DNA of 24,946 nucleotides from Paratractidigestivibacter sp963630635. GTDB lineage: Bacteria > Actinomycetota > Coriobacteriia > Coriobacteriales > Atopobiaceae. The stretch spans positions 1-24,946 of the forward strand of contig CAVGOA010000029.1 in assembly GCA_963630635.1 (NCBI GenBank), given 5' to 3'. The notes under the pieces are model-generated. The model had not been told where the DNA came from. It ran no database searches and saw nothing but the letters and a program-made list of their open reading frames with translations. The position numbers were made by a program, and so were the translations under genes. Below, piece after piece: positions 13,423 through 22,200 of the stretch. Each line of letters begins with the position of its first letter. Positions within the stretch are counted from its first letter, which is position 1.

Positions 13423-14202
13423 TTGCAAGAGTTCCGCTATTTTGACGCGCACGTGCACCTAAATTGGTTTGACGCGGCCGCAGACGTGGCCCGCGAGGCG
13501 CAGGAGCTGGGGCTTGGAATGCTTGCGTGCACCGTGGAGCCCGCCGGATATGCTGCGGCGCAGGATTTAGCTGCCGAGAAGAACGTTCTTCTCGCCGCGG
13601 GGTTTCATCCGTGGTGGGTAGCTGCAGACGAGGCCGACAACGTTACGAAGCTCGAGGCCGCGCTTGCGGCCGTGGAGTCAACGCGTTGGGTGGGCGAGAT
13701 CGGCCTGGACTTTGGCAAGAAGCACGCCGATACCAAAGAGCAGCAGGTCAAGGTATTCAAGACCCTATGCGAGAAGTGCGCGGCAGACAGCCAGGACGGC
13801 GCCCCCAAGGTCCTCTCAATCCATTCTGTGGGCGCCGCCGATTGCGCCCTGGATATCTTGGAAGAGACCGGCGCGGCCACGGCTTGCCGCTGCGTCTTAC
13901 ACTGGTTCTCGGGCACCTCAAACGAGCTTGCCCGAGCCCGTGACCTAGGTCTTTGGTTCTCCATTGGACAGAAGTCCCTCGCCACGCGCCGCGGCCGCGA
14001 ATACGCTCGTCAGGTCCCCGCCGGCCGTCTACTTACCGAGACTGACCTCCCTGAAGGTCCAGGCAGCCAGATGACGGCCGCCGATATTCTCGCCTCACTC
14101 AAAACCTGCATCACCGACCTGGCGGCCGCCCGCAGCGAAAGCGAAGACCACATGCAGGCACTTCTCGCCGAGAACGCCCACCAGCTGGTGTGCTACTGTT
14201 AA
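13423..14202 (+). CDS. tatD: TatD-family metal-dependent hydrolase
   Basis: The 259-residue TIM-barrel hydrolase carries the TatD metal-site residues: HVH at residues 10-12, GFHPWW at 60-65, GEIGLD at 91-96 with E92, H134 in SIHSVGA, H160 in HWFSGT, and TETDLP at 205-210 with D208. Family members act as DNases or as metal-dependent hydrolases in DNA repair and quality control; the exact substrate here cannot be read. The start is TTG at 13423, placed after GGGAGA (13412-13417); the nearby ATG at 13410 is out of frame. It diverges from valS across an 81-bp gap and is followed 40 bp later by the glycosyltransferase gene. Confidence 0.9.
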   Translation: MQEFRYFDAHVHLNWFDAAADVAREAQELGLGMLACTVEPAGYAAAQDLAAEKNVLLAAGFHPWWVAADEADNVTKLEAALAAVESTRWVGEIGLDFGKKHADTKEQQVKVFKTLCEKCAADSQDGAPKVLSIHSVGAADCALDILEETGAATACRCVLHWFSGTSNELARARDLGLWFSIGQKSLATRRGREYARQVPAGRLLTETDLPEGPGSQMTAADILASLKTCITDLAAARSESEDHMQALLAENAHQLVCYC

Positions 14203-14242
14203 ATATCCTAGGCAAGGACCCGGATGAGAGGCTTATGGCCAC

Positions 14243-15367
14243 ATGAAGCCACTTCGTAAGACGGCAGCAGTCAAAAACCCACTATCGAGCACAATGCTCT
14301 CCACAACATCGACGGGCCTTGACCTGCCCTTAAACGACGTGGTCGTCGTCTTTGCCTGCAGCGAGAACTTTGTGCCGTATCTGTCGGTGGCCGTGCAGTC
14401 CATCGTGGACAACGCTAGCGACGACCGCCGCTACGACATCATTGTTTTAACCAGAAACATCACGCCGGCATCTATGATCACGCTCTCGCGCCAGGTCAAG
14501 GCGCCAAACACCGGTATTGGATACCTGGACGTCGACGCCGCGCTGGGCGACATCGAGCTGCCCCACCACGGCCACTTTAGGCCCGAGACGTACTTTCGCC
14601 TTTTGGCCCCGCAGCTTTTGCCCAACGTCGACAAGGCCATCTACCTGGACTCCGACCTCATCGTCAACGACGACCTGGCCAAGCTCTACGACTACGACGT
14701 CACCGGCTACAAACTGGCGGCTACACGCGACGCCGACACTATTGGCCAGATCGACGGCTACGACGCCACCGTTGGCCCCTATCTCAAAGACGAACTGGGC
14801 ATGGACGACCCGCACGACTACTTCCAGGCGGGCGTCCTTCTGATGAACCTGGCCGAGCTTCGCCGCACCGTCACCGCCGAGGAGTTCTTGGATATCTCGA
14901 CCGAGCGCATGTGGCGCTGGCTTGACCAGGACGTCCTTAACAAGGTCGTCAACGGCCACTACCTGCGCCTTCCCATGCGCTGGAACTACCTCATGGACTG
15001 GCAGCACCTGCGCCGCACGCACATCGTGGCAAACGCGCCGCAAGAGATTCAGGACGAGTACGACGAAGCCCGCCGCGACCCGGCCATCGTGCACTTCGCG
15101 GGGCCCGACAACAGGCCTTGGCTCTATCCTGACGCAGACGGCGCCGATCTCTTTTGGCACTACGCGATGCGCTCGCCCTACATCGAGGAGATTCGCGCCC
15201 AGCTTGAGGATTCGCGAGCCACCGTCAAGGGGCTGGCCAAGCGCGCCCAGGTCATCGCCCTCTACAAGGGCATCATGCCGGCCTTCGACAAGACGTGCCC
15301 CGGTAAGAGCAAGCGGCGAGAGGCGATCATCAAGTTGTATAGTCGGCTTGGGGGGCACAACCTGTAA
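14243..15367 (+). CDS. Family 8 glycosyltransferase
   Basis: The 374-residue protein has the GT8 layout: a nucleotide-binding N-terminus (VVVVFACSENFVPYLSVAVQS, about 33-53, written here in two overlapping parts VVVVFACSEN and FVPYLSVAVQS), the DxD metal motif DSD at 136-138 in IYLDSDLIV, FQAGVLLMN at 194-202, LDQDVLN at 227-233, and HFAGPDNRPW at 284-293 (the HxxGxxKPW-like motif). GT8 enzymes transfer sugars, often galactose or glucose, to surface glycans. No signal peptide or membrane helix is seen, so it is cytoplasmic or peripheral. ATG 14243 lies 11 nt after GAGAGG. There is no surrounding polysaccharide cluster, so the acceptor is unknown. A covarying hairpin element starts 11 bp after its stop. 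Confidence 0.9.
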   Translation: MKPLRKTAAVKNPLSSTMLSTTSTGLDLPLNDVVVVFACSENFVPYLSVAVQSIVDNASDDRRYDIIVLTRNITPASMITLSRQVKAPNTGIGYLDVDAALGDIELPHHGHFRPETYFRLLAPQLLPNVDKAIYLDSDLIVNDDLAKLYDYDVTGYKLAATRDADTIGQIDGYDATVGPYLKDELGMDDPHDYFQAGVLLMNLAELRRTVTAEEFLDISTERMWRWLDQDVLNKVVNGHYLRLPMRWNYLMDWQHLRRTHIVANAPQEIQDEYDEARRDPAIVHFAGPDNRPWLYPDADGADLFWHYAMRSPYIEEIRAQLEDSRATVKGLAKRAQVIALYKGIMPAFDKTCPGKSKRREAIIKLYSRLGGHNL

Positions 15368-15378
15368 GTCGTTGCCGA

Positions 15379-15489
15379 GGGCCTCCCGGTTTTGTCTCCA
15401 TGCTCAAACAGTCCTGATTCGCACGAACGTGACATTAAGTCACGTTCGGCTCATGCGGAACTGCGCGTGGAGACAAAACCGGGAGGCCC
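15379..15489 (+). repeat. Covarying hairpin element, copy 2, after the GT8 gene
   Basis: Outer arms 15379-15400 and 15468-15489 form a perfect 22-bp inverted repeat. Inner stem 15424-15433 with 15439-15448 is 10 bp with loop ATTAA. Core blocks 15401-15424 (24 nt, begins TGCTCAAACAG, ends ATTCGCAC) and 15448-15466 (GGCTCATGCGGAACTGCGC) are identical to copy 1, which is in the opposite strand orientation. It starts 11 bp downstream of the GT8 stop in the sense direction. No T-tract follows, so termination is not obvious in this copy. Confidence 0.9.
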
Positions 15490-15526
15490 CGATGCGAGGG
15501 TTATAGGCGGGCCGCAGGGCAAATAC

Positions 15527-15617
15527 ATCAAAATATTAAATAACCCCTCTTCTGGCTCTTTCCAAATAACGTGTGCTCATGGGGGCAGTGAATGGAAAGA
15601 GAAAAGAAGAGGGGTTA
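15527..15617 (-). terminator. Long hairpin downstream of clpX
   Basis: Arms 15541-15564 and 15593-15617 pair as 13 bp (TAACCCCTCTTCT) plus 9 bp (CTCTTTCCA) around a small internal loop (GG against TTT), with a 28-nt apical loop. Read on the minus strand it begins 25 bp after the clpX stop and runs into T-rich TTTAATATTTTG. It probably ends the clpP-clpX transcript. Its sequence is unrelated to the two covarying elements. Confidence 0.65.
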
Positions 15618-15642
15618 ACGCACTAGTAAGGAAGAAATTCTT

Positions 15643-16956
15643 CTAGTGCTTGGCGTGGGCCCTGGTAATTAGACGGGGCTGGTCGCCTTTGCCGCCGATG
15701 GAATCCTTGGTGACGACGACGCGGGTGACGTCGAGGTTGCTGGGGAGGTCGAACATGGTGTCTTGGAGAGTTGCCTCGCAGATGGCGCGAAGGCCGCGGG
15801 CGCCGGTGCCGCGGGCAATGGCCTGACGGGCGATCTCTTCAAGGGCGTCGTCTTCGAACTCAAGCTCCACGCCCTCAAGCTCAAAGAGGCGCTGGTACTG
15901 CTTGACCAAGGCGTTTCTCGGCGTGGTCAAGATGTTCACGAGGTCAGACTCGGTAAGCTCGCGGGTCGAGGTAATGACCGGGATACGGCCCAAGAACTCG
16001 GGAATCATGCCAAACTTGTGCAGGTCCTGGGGCATGACCTGCTCGGTCAGCTCGTCAGACGTGGCCTTGTTGGACTTGCCTACCTCGGAGTTGAAGCCAA
16101 TGCCCTTCTTGCCAATGCGATCGGCGATGATCTTGTCCAGACCCACAAAGGCGCCGCCGCAGATGAAGAGGATGTTGGTGGTGTCGATGTGGATGAGCTG
16201 CTGCTGGGGGTGCTTACGGCCGCCCTGGGGAGGAACGCTGGCCTCGGTGCCCTCAAGGATCTTCAAGAGGGCCTGCTGCACGCCCTCGCCCGAGACGTCG
16301 CGGGTGATGGAGAGGTTCTCGGCTTTGCAGGCAATCTTGTCGATCTCGTCAACGTAAACGATGCCGATCTGGGCACGCTCAACGTCACCGTCGGCGGCGG
16401 TCAAGAGCTTGAGCAGGATATTCTCGACGTCCTCGCCAACGTAGCCGGCCTCGGTCAAGGTCGTAGCGTCGGCAATGGCAAACGGGACCTCAAGGAAGCG
16501 GGCCAAGGTCTGGGCAAGAAGGGTCTTACCGGTACCGGTAGGGCCAAGCAGCAAGATGTTGCTCTTGGCGATCTCGACCTCCTCGGTACCCTCGGCCACC
16601 TCGTCGTTGCCCGAGAGGATGCGGCGGTAGTGGTTGTAGACGGCCACGCTCATCGCGCGCTTGGCCTGCTCCTGACCCATGACGTACTGCGAAAGCTCGT
16701 CGTAGATCTGGTGCGGCGTGGGCAGCTCGGGCAGGCTAAAGGCAGAGTCCTCGGGAACCGAGAGGGGCTCGGCCTCCTTCTGGGGGTCGTCAAACTCGTC
16801 GTTGATGATCTGCTGGCAAGCGCGAACGCAATCGTCGCAGATGTAGACGCCCAAGGGGCCGGCCACGAGCTTGCTTGCCTGGTCGCGGGTCTTGCCGCAG
16901 AAGGAGCAACGGATGGAGCCGTCGTCAAACTGGCCGTAGTTGTTGTCGTTAGGCAT
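15643..16956 (-). CDS. clpX: ATP-dependent Clp protease ATP-binding subunit ClpX
   Basis: AAA+ unfoldase that recognises tagged proteins and feeds them to ClpP. The 437-residue protein has the N-terminal C4 zinc domain (C17/C20, C40/C43), Walker A GPTGTGKT at 138-145, pore loop GYVGED at 171-176, Walker B VDEID at 202-206, the RKHPQQQ pore-2 region, and the ClpP-docking loop KKGIGFNSE near residue 285. ATG 16956 is preceded by GGAG; the gap to the clpP stop is 14 bp, so the two are one operon. A short inverted repeat (CACTAG 15621-15626 with CTAGTG 15643-15648) overlaps its stop codon. Confidence 0.98.
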   Translation of the reverse strand: MPNDNNYGQFDDGSIRCSFCGKTRDQASKLVAGPLGVYICDDCVRACQQIINDEFDDPQKEAEPLSVPEDSAFSLPELPTPHQIYDELSQYVMGQEQAKRAMSVAVYNHYRRILSGNDEVAEGTEEVEIAKSNILLLGPTGTGKTLLAQTLARFLEVPFAIADATTLTEAGYVGEDVENILLKLLTAADGDVERAQIGIVYVDEIDKIACKAENLSITRDVSGEGVQQALLKILEGTEASVPPQGGRKHPQQQLIHIDTTNILFICGGAFVGLDKIIADRIGKKGIGFNSEVGKSNKATSDELTEQVMPQDLHKFGMIPEFLGRIPVITSTRELTESDLVNILTTPRNALVKQYQRLFELEGVELEFEDDALEEIARQAIARGTGARGLRAICEATLQDTMFDLPSNLDVTRVVVTKDSIGGKGDQPRLITRAHAKH

Positions 16957-16970
16957 AAAAGGCGACTCCT

Positions 16971-17594
16971 CTAGGCCTCGGCGTCGGTCTGCTCTGCGCG
17001 AGAAGAGATGACCTTGTCCACAAGGCCGTACTCGCAGGCCTGGGCCGCGCGCATGTAGTTGTCGCGCTCGGTATCGGCGTTGATTCGCTCGATAGGCTGG
17101 CCGGTGGCATCTGCCAGCATCTGGTTGAGGTGCTCACGGATCCAGCGGGTCTCGTCGGCCACGATCTGGATATCGGTCTGCTGACCCTGAACACCAGAGC
17201 TGGGCTGGTGGATCAAGACCATGGAGTTAGGAAGAGCCAGGCGCTTGCCCTTGGCACCGCAGGCCAAGATAGCGGCGCCCATAGAGGCGGCCATGCCCAC
17301 GCAGATGGTCGAGACATCAGGCTTGATGAAGTTCATCGTATCAATAATGCCGAGGCCAGCGTACACGTCGCCGCCGGGAGAGTCGATGTAGAGCGAGATG
17401 TCCTTATCGGGGTCCTGGCTCTCGAGGTGCAAAAGCTGGGCAATGACGAGGTTGGCAGAGTCGCGCGTGACCTCCTCGCCCAAGAAGATGATGCGGTCGT
17501 TAAGCAGGCGAGAATAGATGTCGTAGCTGCGCTCGCCGCGCGGAGTCTGCTCTACGACGTAGGGAATCAGGGGGATGTTTGTGGGGTGGTGCAT
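16971..17594 (-). CDS. clpP: ATP-dependent Clp protease proteolytic subunit
   Basis: Serine peptidase forming the tetradecameric ClpP barrel. The catalytic triad is S104 in GMAASMGAA, H129 in LIHQP and D178 in TERDNYM, with the family spacing. The 207-residue form starts at ATG 17594, with GGGAG seven nucleotides upstream; an in-frame upstream ATG at 17648 adds 18 residues not typical of the family. The N-terminus (MHHPTNIPLIPYVVEQTPRG) fits a short processed propeptide. It lies between tig and clpX in the conserved proteostasis order. Confidence 0.97.
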   Translation of the reverse strand: MHHPTNIPLIPYVVEQTPRGERSYDIYSRLLNDRIIFLGEEVTRDSANLVIAQLLHLESQDPDKDISLYIDSPGGDVYAGLGIIDTMNFIKPDVSTICVGMAASMGAAILACGAKGKRLALPNSMVLIHQPSSGVQGQQTDIQIVADETRWIREHLNQMLADATGQPIERINADTERDNYMRAAQACEYGLVDKVISSRAEQTDAEA

Positions 17595-17619
17595 GGTAAC
17601 TCCCTTAGTTTGACATGAA

Positions 17620-17646
17620 GCCCCAGGCGAGAAACTCACCTGGGGC
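17620..17646 (-). other. Intercistronic hairpin between tig and clpP
   Basis: GCCCCAGG (17620-17627) and CCTGGGGC (17639-17646) form an 8-bp GC-rich stem with an 11-nt loop in the 84-bp gap. No T-tract follows on the minus strand. It may allow separate mRNA stability or partial termination between tig and clpPX. Confidence 0.5.
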
Positions 17647-17678
17647 ATCTAAATAACAGCCTTTACGCGAGTTGGAAA

Positions 17679-19019
17679 CTACTCGGCGTCGTCAGCCTTC
17701 TCGGACTCAGCGCGCTCGGCGACCTCGTCCTTGATGGTGACGGTAGCGTTCTGAACCAGCCAGTCAAGAGCCTTGGTGCGCTTGATGGAGTCGCGGATAG
17801 CCGGCAGGCGACCCTGGTTCTTCCACTGCTTCACAGCGTCCTTGACCTTGTCGACGCCGGCACGGACGAACTCGTTCTCGACGTCCTCGTCAGTAGCCTC
17901 GAAACCGAGCTTAGCGGCAATGGCATCGAGAGCCAGGGACTGACGGGCACGCTCCTCGGCCTGAACGCGCAGGTCGGCGATGAAGTCGTCGGCCTTGACG
18001 CCGCGAGCCTTGAGGTACATGTCCAGGGAAGCGCCCTGACGCTGGAGCTGGCCCAGGAACTCCTGAGCAATCTCGTTGAAGATCTCGTTCTTGTAGTTCT
18101 CGGGGACCTCGTCGAGCTTGAGCTTGGCGCCCATGGCCTCGACAACACGATCCTCCTTGAGCTGCGGCAAGGTGGTCTTCTTCTCGGCCTCAATCTCCTC
18201 CTTGACGGCGGCGCGAAGGGCGGCGACGTCGTCATAGCCGAAGCTGGACTTGGCAAGCTCATCGGTGAGCTCGGGGGTCACGAGCTTCTTGATGGAGTTG
18301 AGGGTGACGTTGACCTTGAACTCGTGCTCGTGGGTCTCGCCGTCCTTCTCGTGGCTCCACTTCCAGTCGGCGTCCTTGGACTCGCCCTTCTTCATGCCGA
18401 TGATGGCGGCCTGAAGCTCAGGGGCGACCTGCTGGCCGTTGAGGTGAAGGGTACGGTTCTTGCCCTCGAGGTGAGAAGCGCCCTCGATGTTCTGGACATC
18501 GACAGAGACGATGTCGCCCTCGACGACCTCGCGGTCCTCCTCCTCGTCCTCGTAAGAGGCCTGGTAAGAGAGAAGCTGGTCGATCTGCCAGTCGATCTCG
18601 GCGTCGGTGGCCTCCTCGGGAGGCATGTTGACCTCGGGGGCGTCGTAGGACTCGAGCTCACAGGAAGGACGGACCTCGATGGTGACGTCGATCACGTAAT
18701 CGGAGCCCTGGACGAGAAGAGCGGGCTCGGTACCAAAGTCGGGCTGACCGACGGGAGTGACGTTGAGCTCCTCGAGCATCAAAGGCTCAGCGGCGTTGAG
18801 GGCGTCGTTGGTGGCCTGAGCCAGGACGGCCTCTTTACCGATCATGCCGTCGATGACGGGACGGGGAGCGTGACCACGGCGGAAGCCCTGGAAGTTGTAC
18901 TTCTTGGCGACGTCCTTGTATGCCTTAGCGATGGCGCGGTCCACGTCAGCTGCGGGAATGGTGAGCTGGGCGGACAGCTTGTTGTCCGTGGTCTCACCTG
19001 CGGTAACGGTGATGTTCAA
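17679..19019 (-). CDS. tig: Trigger factor
   Basis: Ribosome-bound chaperone and prolyl isomerase that meets nascent chains at the exit tunnel. The 446-residue protein has the ribosome-binding N-terminus with NFQGFRRGHAPRPV (the GFRxGxxP signature, about residues 42-55), the FKBP-type domain (about 160-245, beginning EGDIVSVDVQ) and a long helical C-terminal domain with an acidic tail. The start is TTG at 19019, with GGAGG a few bases upstream. It lies between the tRNA-Leu gene and clpP, all on the minus strand. Confidence 0.97.
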   Translation of the reverse strand: MNITVTAGETTDNKLSAQLTIPAADVDRAIAKAYKDVAKKYNFQGFRRGHAPRPVIDGMIGKEAVLAQATNDALNAAEPLMLEELNVTPVGQPDFGTEPALLVQGSDYVIDVTIEVRPSCELESYDAPEVNMPPEEATDAEIDWQIDQLLSYQASYEDEEEDREVVEGDIVSVDVQNIEGASHLEGKNRTLHLNGQQVAPELQAAIIGMKKGESKDADWKWSHEKDGETHEHEFKVNVTLNSIKKLVTPELTDELAKSSFGYDDVAALRAAVKEEIEAEKKTTLPQLKEDRVVEAMGAKLKLDEVPENYKNEIFNEIAQEFLGQLQRQGASLDMYLKARGVKADDFIADLRVQAEERARQSLALDAIAAKLGFEATDEDVENEFVRAGVDKVKDAVKQWKNQGRLPAIRDSIKRTKALDWLVQNATVTIKDEVAERAESEKADDAE

Positions 19020-19060
19020 CGTTCCTCCAGTGTCTTCGAATCAGCGAGCTTCTCTCGCCG

Positions 19061-19080
19061 AAAAAATGCATAGGCGTGCA
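19061..19080 (-). terminator. Weak terminator after tRNA-Leu
   Basis: Immediately after the encoded CCA the minus strand reads TGCACGCCTATGCA followed by six T residues (19061-19066). The stem is only about 4 bp, but the T-run is clear. A second small hairpin (GCGAG-AGAA-CTCGC) follows at about 19043-19058, before the tig ribosome-binding site. Confidence 0.4.
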
Positions 19081-19165
19081 TGGTGCGGGTGAAAGGACTC
19101 GAACCTTCACGGGTCTCCCCACTGGAACCTAAATCCAGCGTGTCTACCAGTTCCACCACACCCGC
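19081..19165 (-). tRNA. tRNA-Leu (anticodon UAG)
   Basis: An 85-nt gene on the minus strand with 7-bp acceptor stem GCGGGTG/CACCCGC, discriminator A and encoded CCA (19081-19083). The D-arm contains GGTAGACAC as in leucine tRNAs. The anticodon stem CTGGA/TCCAG encloses TTTAGGT, giving anticodon TAG. A long variable arm (class II) and a T-loop with GGTTCGAGTCC follow. It reads CUA and CUG codons. It sits alone between carB and tig. Confidence 0.97.
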
Positions 19166-19184
19166 ATTTTTGCACAGCCTATGA

Positions 19185-19193
19185 ATAGTAGCA
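19185..19193 (-). promoter_or_regulatory. Candidate extended -10 promoter for tRNA-Leu
   Basis: Minus strand TGCTACTAT matches an extended -10, about 20 bp upstream of the tRNA 5' end and just after the carB stop. It resembles the TGCTACAAT box upstream of the zinc-ribbon gene. No clear -35 is seen. Confidence 0.4.
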
Positions 19194-19205
19194 GACTTTT
19201 AGCCC

Positions 19206-22200
19206 TTACGCTTGAGGAAGATCTTGCAACGCATAAACGTCCAAAGGTCCTTCGCGAAGCGCGATGATCGCCTGCACAAGGGCCACGGCGCCCGACATGG
19301 TGGTTGCCATGTCGATGCCGCGCGAGACGGCCTCGCTGCGAAGCTGCATGCCGTCGCCACGAGAGCTGTTGCCCTTAGGCGTGTTGATCAAGAAGCTGAT
19401 CTTGCCCTCGGCCATGAGGTCGGCGACGTTGGGGTGGCCCTCAGAGATGCGCTTGACCACGGTGCAGGGGATGCCGGCGGCCTGCAGGGTCTTGGCCGTG
19501 CCGCGCGTGGCGATAAGGTCAAAGCCCAGGTGGCGCAAGGACATGGCCACAGGTGCGATGGATCGCTTGTCGCGGTCGCAAACAGACACAAAGACCGAGC
19601 CGGTCTCGCTGGGCACGTCGTACTCGATGGCCTCGCGGGTCTTGGCGTAGGCCTTGGGGAACGAGACGTCCAGGCCCATGACCTCGCCGGTCGATTTCAT
19701 CTCGGGTCCCAAGGTGACGTCGGCGCCGGGGAAGCGGCTCCACGGCATGACGGCCTCCTTGACGGCAAAGTGGTCGCGCTCAGCGTCCTCGGGCGGAAGG
19801 TTAAGATCGCAGATGTCCTCGCCGCTCATGATGCGGGCCGCGTACTTGGCCAAGGACACGCCGGTGGCCTTAGACGAGAAGGGCACGGTACGCGAGGCGC
19901 GCGGGTTGAGCTCGATGACAAAGACCTGCTCGTCGCGGACGGCGTACTGGACGTTGAGAAGACCGCGGATGTGGCAGGAAAGCGCCAGGCGGCGGGTCGT
20001 CTCGCGAATCTTGGCCACGATCTTGTCGGACAGCGAGAAAGGCGGGAAGCAGCAGGCGGAGTCGCCGGAGTGAATGCCGCACTCCTCGATGTGCTCGAGA
20101 ACGGCGCCAACGTAGCACTCCTTGGTGTCGCACAGGGCGTCCACGTCGAGCTCAATGGCGTCCTCGAGGAATGCGTCCAGGTAGACGGGGTGATCGGGCG
20201 AGACCTGCGTGGCGCGGCCCATGTAGGTGACCAGGTCCTCGTCGTTGTAGACGATGGCCATGCCGCGGCCGCCAAGCACGTAGCTGGGGCGGACGAGCAG
20301 CGGGTAGCCAACGCGGCGAGCAACGCCCTTGGCCTCCTCGATGGTCTCGGCCGTGGACGAGGGCGGGTAGGCGATCTCGAGGCGGTCAAGCAGGCTCGCA
20401 AAGCGGTCACGGTCCTCGGCCAGGTCGATGGCCTCGGGCTGGGTACCCATGATGGGGACGCCGGCAGCCTTCAGGCGCTTGGCCAGGTTGATCGGGGTCT
20501 GGCCGCCCAGGGTCACGATGACGCCCTCGGGCTTCTCGGCCTCGATGACGTTCATGACGTCCTCGAAGGTCAGGGGCTCGAAATACAGGCGGTCAGAGGT
20601 GTCGTAGTCGGTCGAGACGGTCTCGGGGTTGCAGTTGACCATGACGGTCTCGTAGCCCTTGGCATGAAGCGCGTAGGCAGCGTGGCAGCAGCAGTAGTCG
20701 AACTCGATGCCCTGGCCAATGCGGTTGGGGCCTGCCGACAAGATGACCACGCGGGGCTTCTCGGCCTGGTGGAACTCAGTGGCGCCGCCGCGCTCGTAGG
20801 TGAAGTAGTGGTAGCTCGTGCGGCTAGCGAACTCGCCGGCGCAGGTGTCGACGGTCTTGATCAGCGGACGCACGCCCAGGACCTCGCGCACCGCGCGCAC
20901 GGTGTCTTCGCGCTGGCCGGTCAAGTAGGCGATCTGGGCGTCGGAGAAGCCCATCTGCTTGGCAGCGAGCATGTGCTCGGCGTCCAGGCCAGAAAGGCCC
21001 AGCTCGCGAATGACGCCCTCGGCCTTGACGATGTCGGCGATGCGGTGCAGGAACCACTGGTCGATCTTGGTGGCGTCAAAGATCTTCTGGACGCTCCACC
21101 CGCGGCGCAGGGCCTCGGCGATGTAGAGGATGCGCTCGGGCGTGGGCTCGGCGACCTTCTCGTCAAAGTGCTCTTCGTCAAACTTGCCGTTGCCGTCGCC
21201 GCCAAGGCCGGCGTGGCCCTGCTCGAGCGAGCGCATGGCCTTCTGCATGGCCTCTTCGAAGGTCGAGCCAATGGCCATGACCTCGCCCACGGCCTTCATG
21301 CGCGTGGACAGGCGGTCAGAGGCGCCCTTGAACTTCTCGAATGCAAAGCGCGGGATCTTGACCACGCAGTAGTCGATCGAGGGCTCAAAGCACGCGGGCG
21401 TGGAGTGCGTGATGTCGTTCTGGATCTCGTCGAGCGTGTAGCCCACCGAGAGAAGGGCGGCCATCTTGGCGATGGGGAAACCGGTGGCCTTGGAGGCCAG
21501 GGCAGACGAGCGAGAAACGCGCGGGTTCATCTCGATGACGATGACGCGGCCGTCCTCGGGGTTCACGGCAAACTGTACGTTGGAGCCGCCGCAGGCGACG
21601 CCCACGCGCTCAAGAATGGCGATCGAGTAGTCGCGCAGGCGCTGGAGCTCGTAGTCGTTCAAGGTCTGGCAGGGAGCCACGGTGATGGAGTCGCCGGTGT
21701 GGACGCCCATGGGGTCGAGGTTCTCGATGGAGCACACGATCACGCCGTTGCCGGCAACATCGCGCATGACCTCCATCTCGATCTCTTTCCAGCCCTCGAT
21801 GGACTGCTCGACCAAGACCTCGGTCTCGGGCGAGAGGGCCAGGCCCTGCTCGCAAATGCTCAGCAGGTCATCGTGGTTGTAGGCAATGCCGCCGCCAGCG
21901 CCACCCAGGGTAAAGGACGGGCGAATGACCACGGGGTAGCCGCCCACGGCGTCGACCGCGGCCTCGCACTCCTCGATAGTGTGGGCAATCTCGGACTTGG
22001 CGACGTCGATGCCGATGTCCTTCATGGCCGCGGCAAACAGCTCGCGGTCCTCGCCGGTCTCGATGGAGTCGATATCGCAGCCAATGACTTCAACGTTGTA
22101 CTTGTCCAGAACACCCGCATGCGCCAGGGCAACGGCGCAGTTGAGGCCGGTCTGGCCACCCATGTTGGGGAGAAGGGCGTCGGGGCGCTCCTTCTCGATG

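Noticed and set aside
10528..15489. CRISPR-like array from the repeated 24-nt core
   Set aside because: Only two copies almost 5 kb apart, in opposite orientation, each within its own hairpin; no spacer-repeat series and no cas genes.
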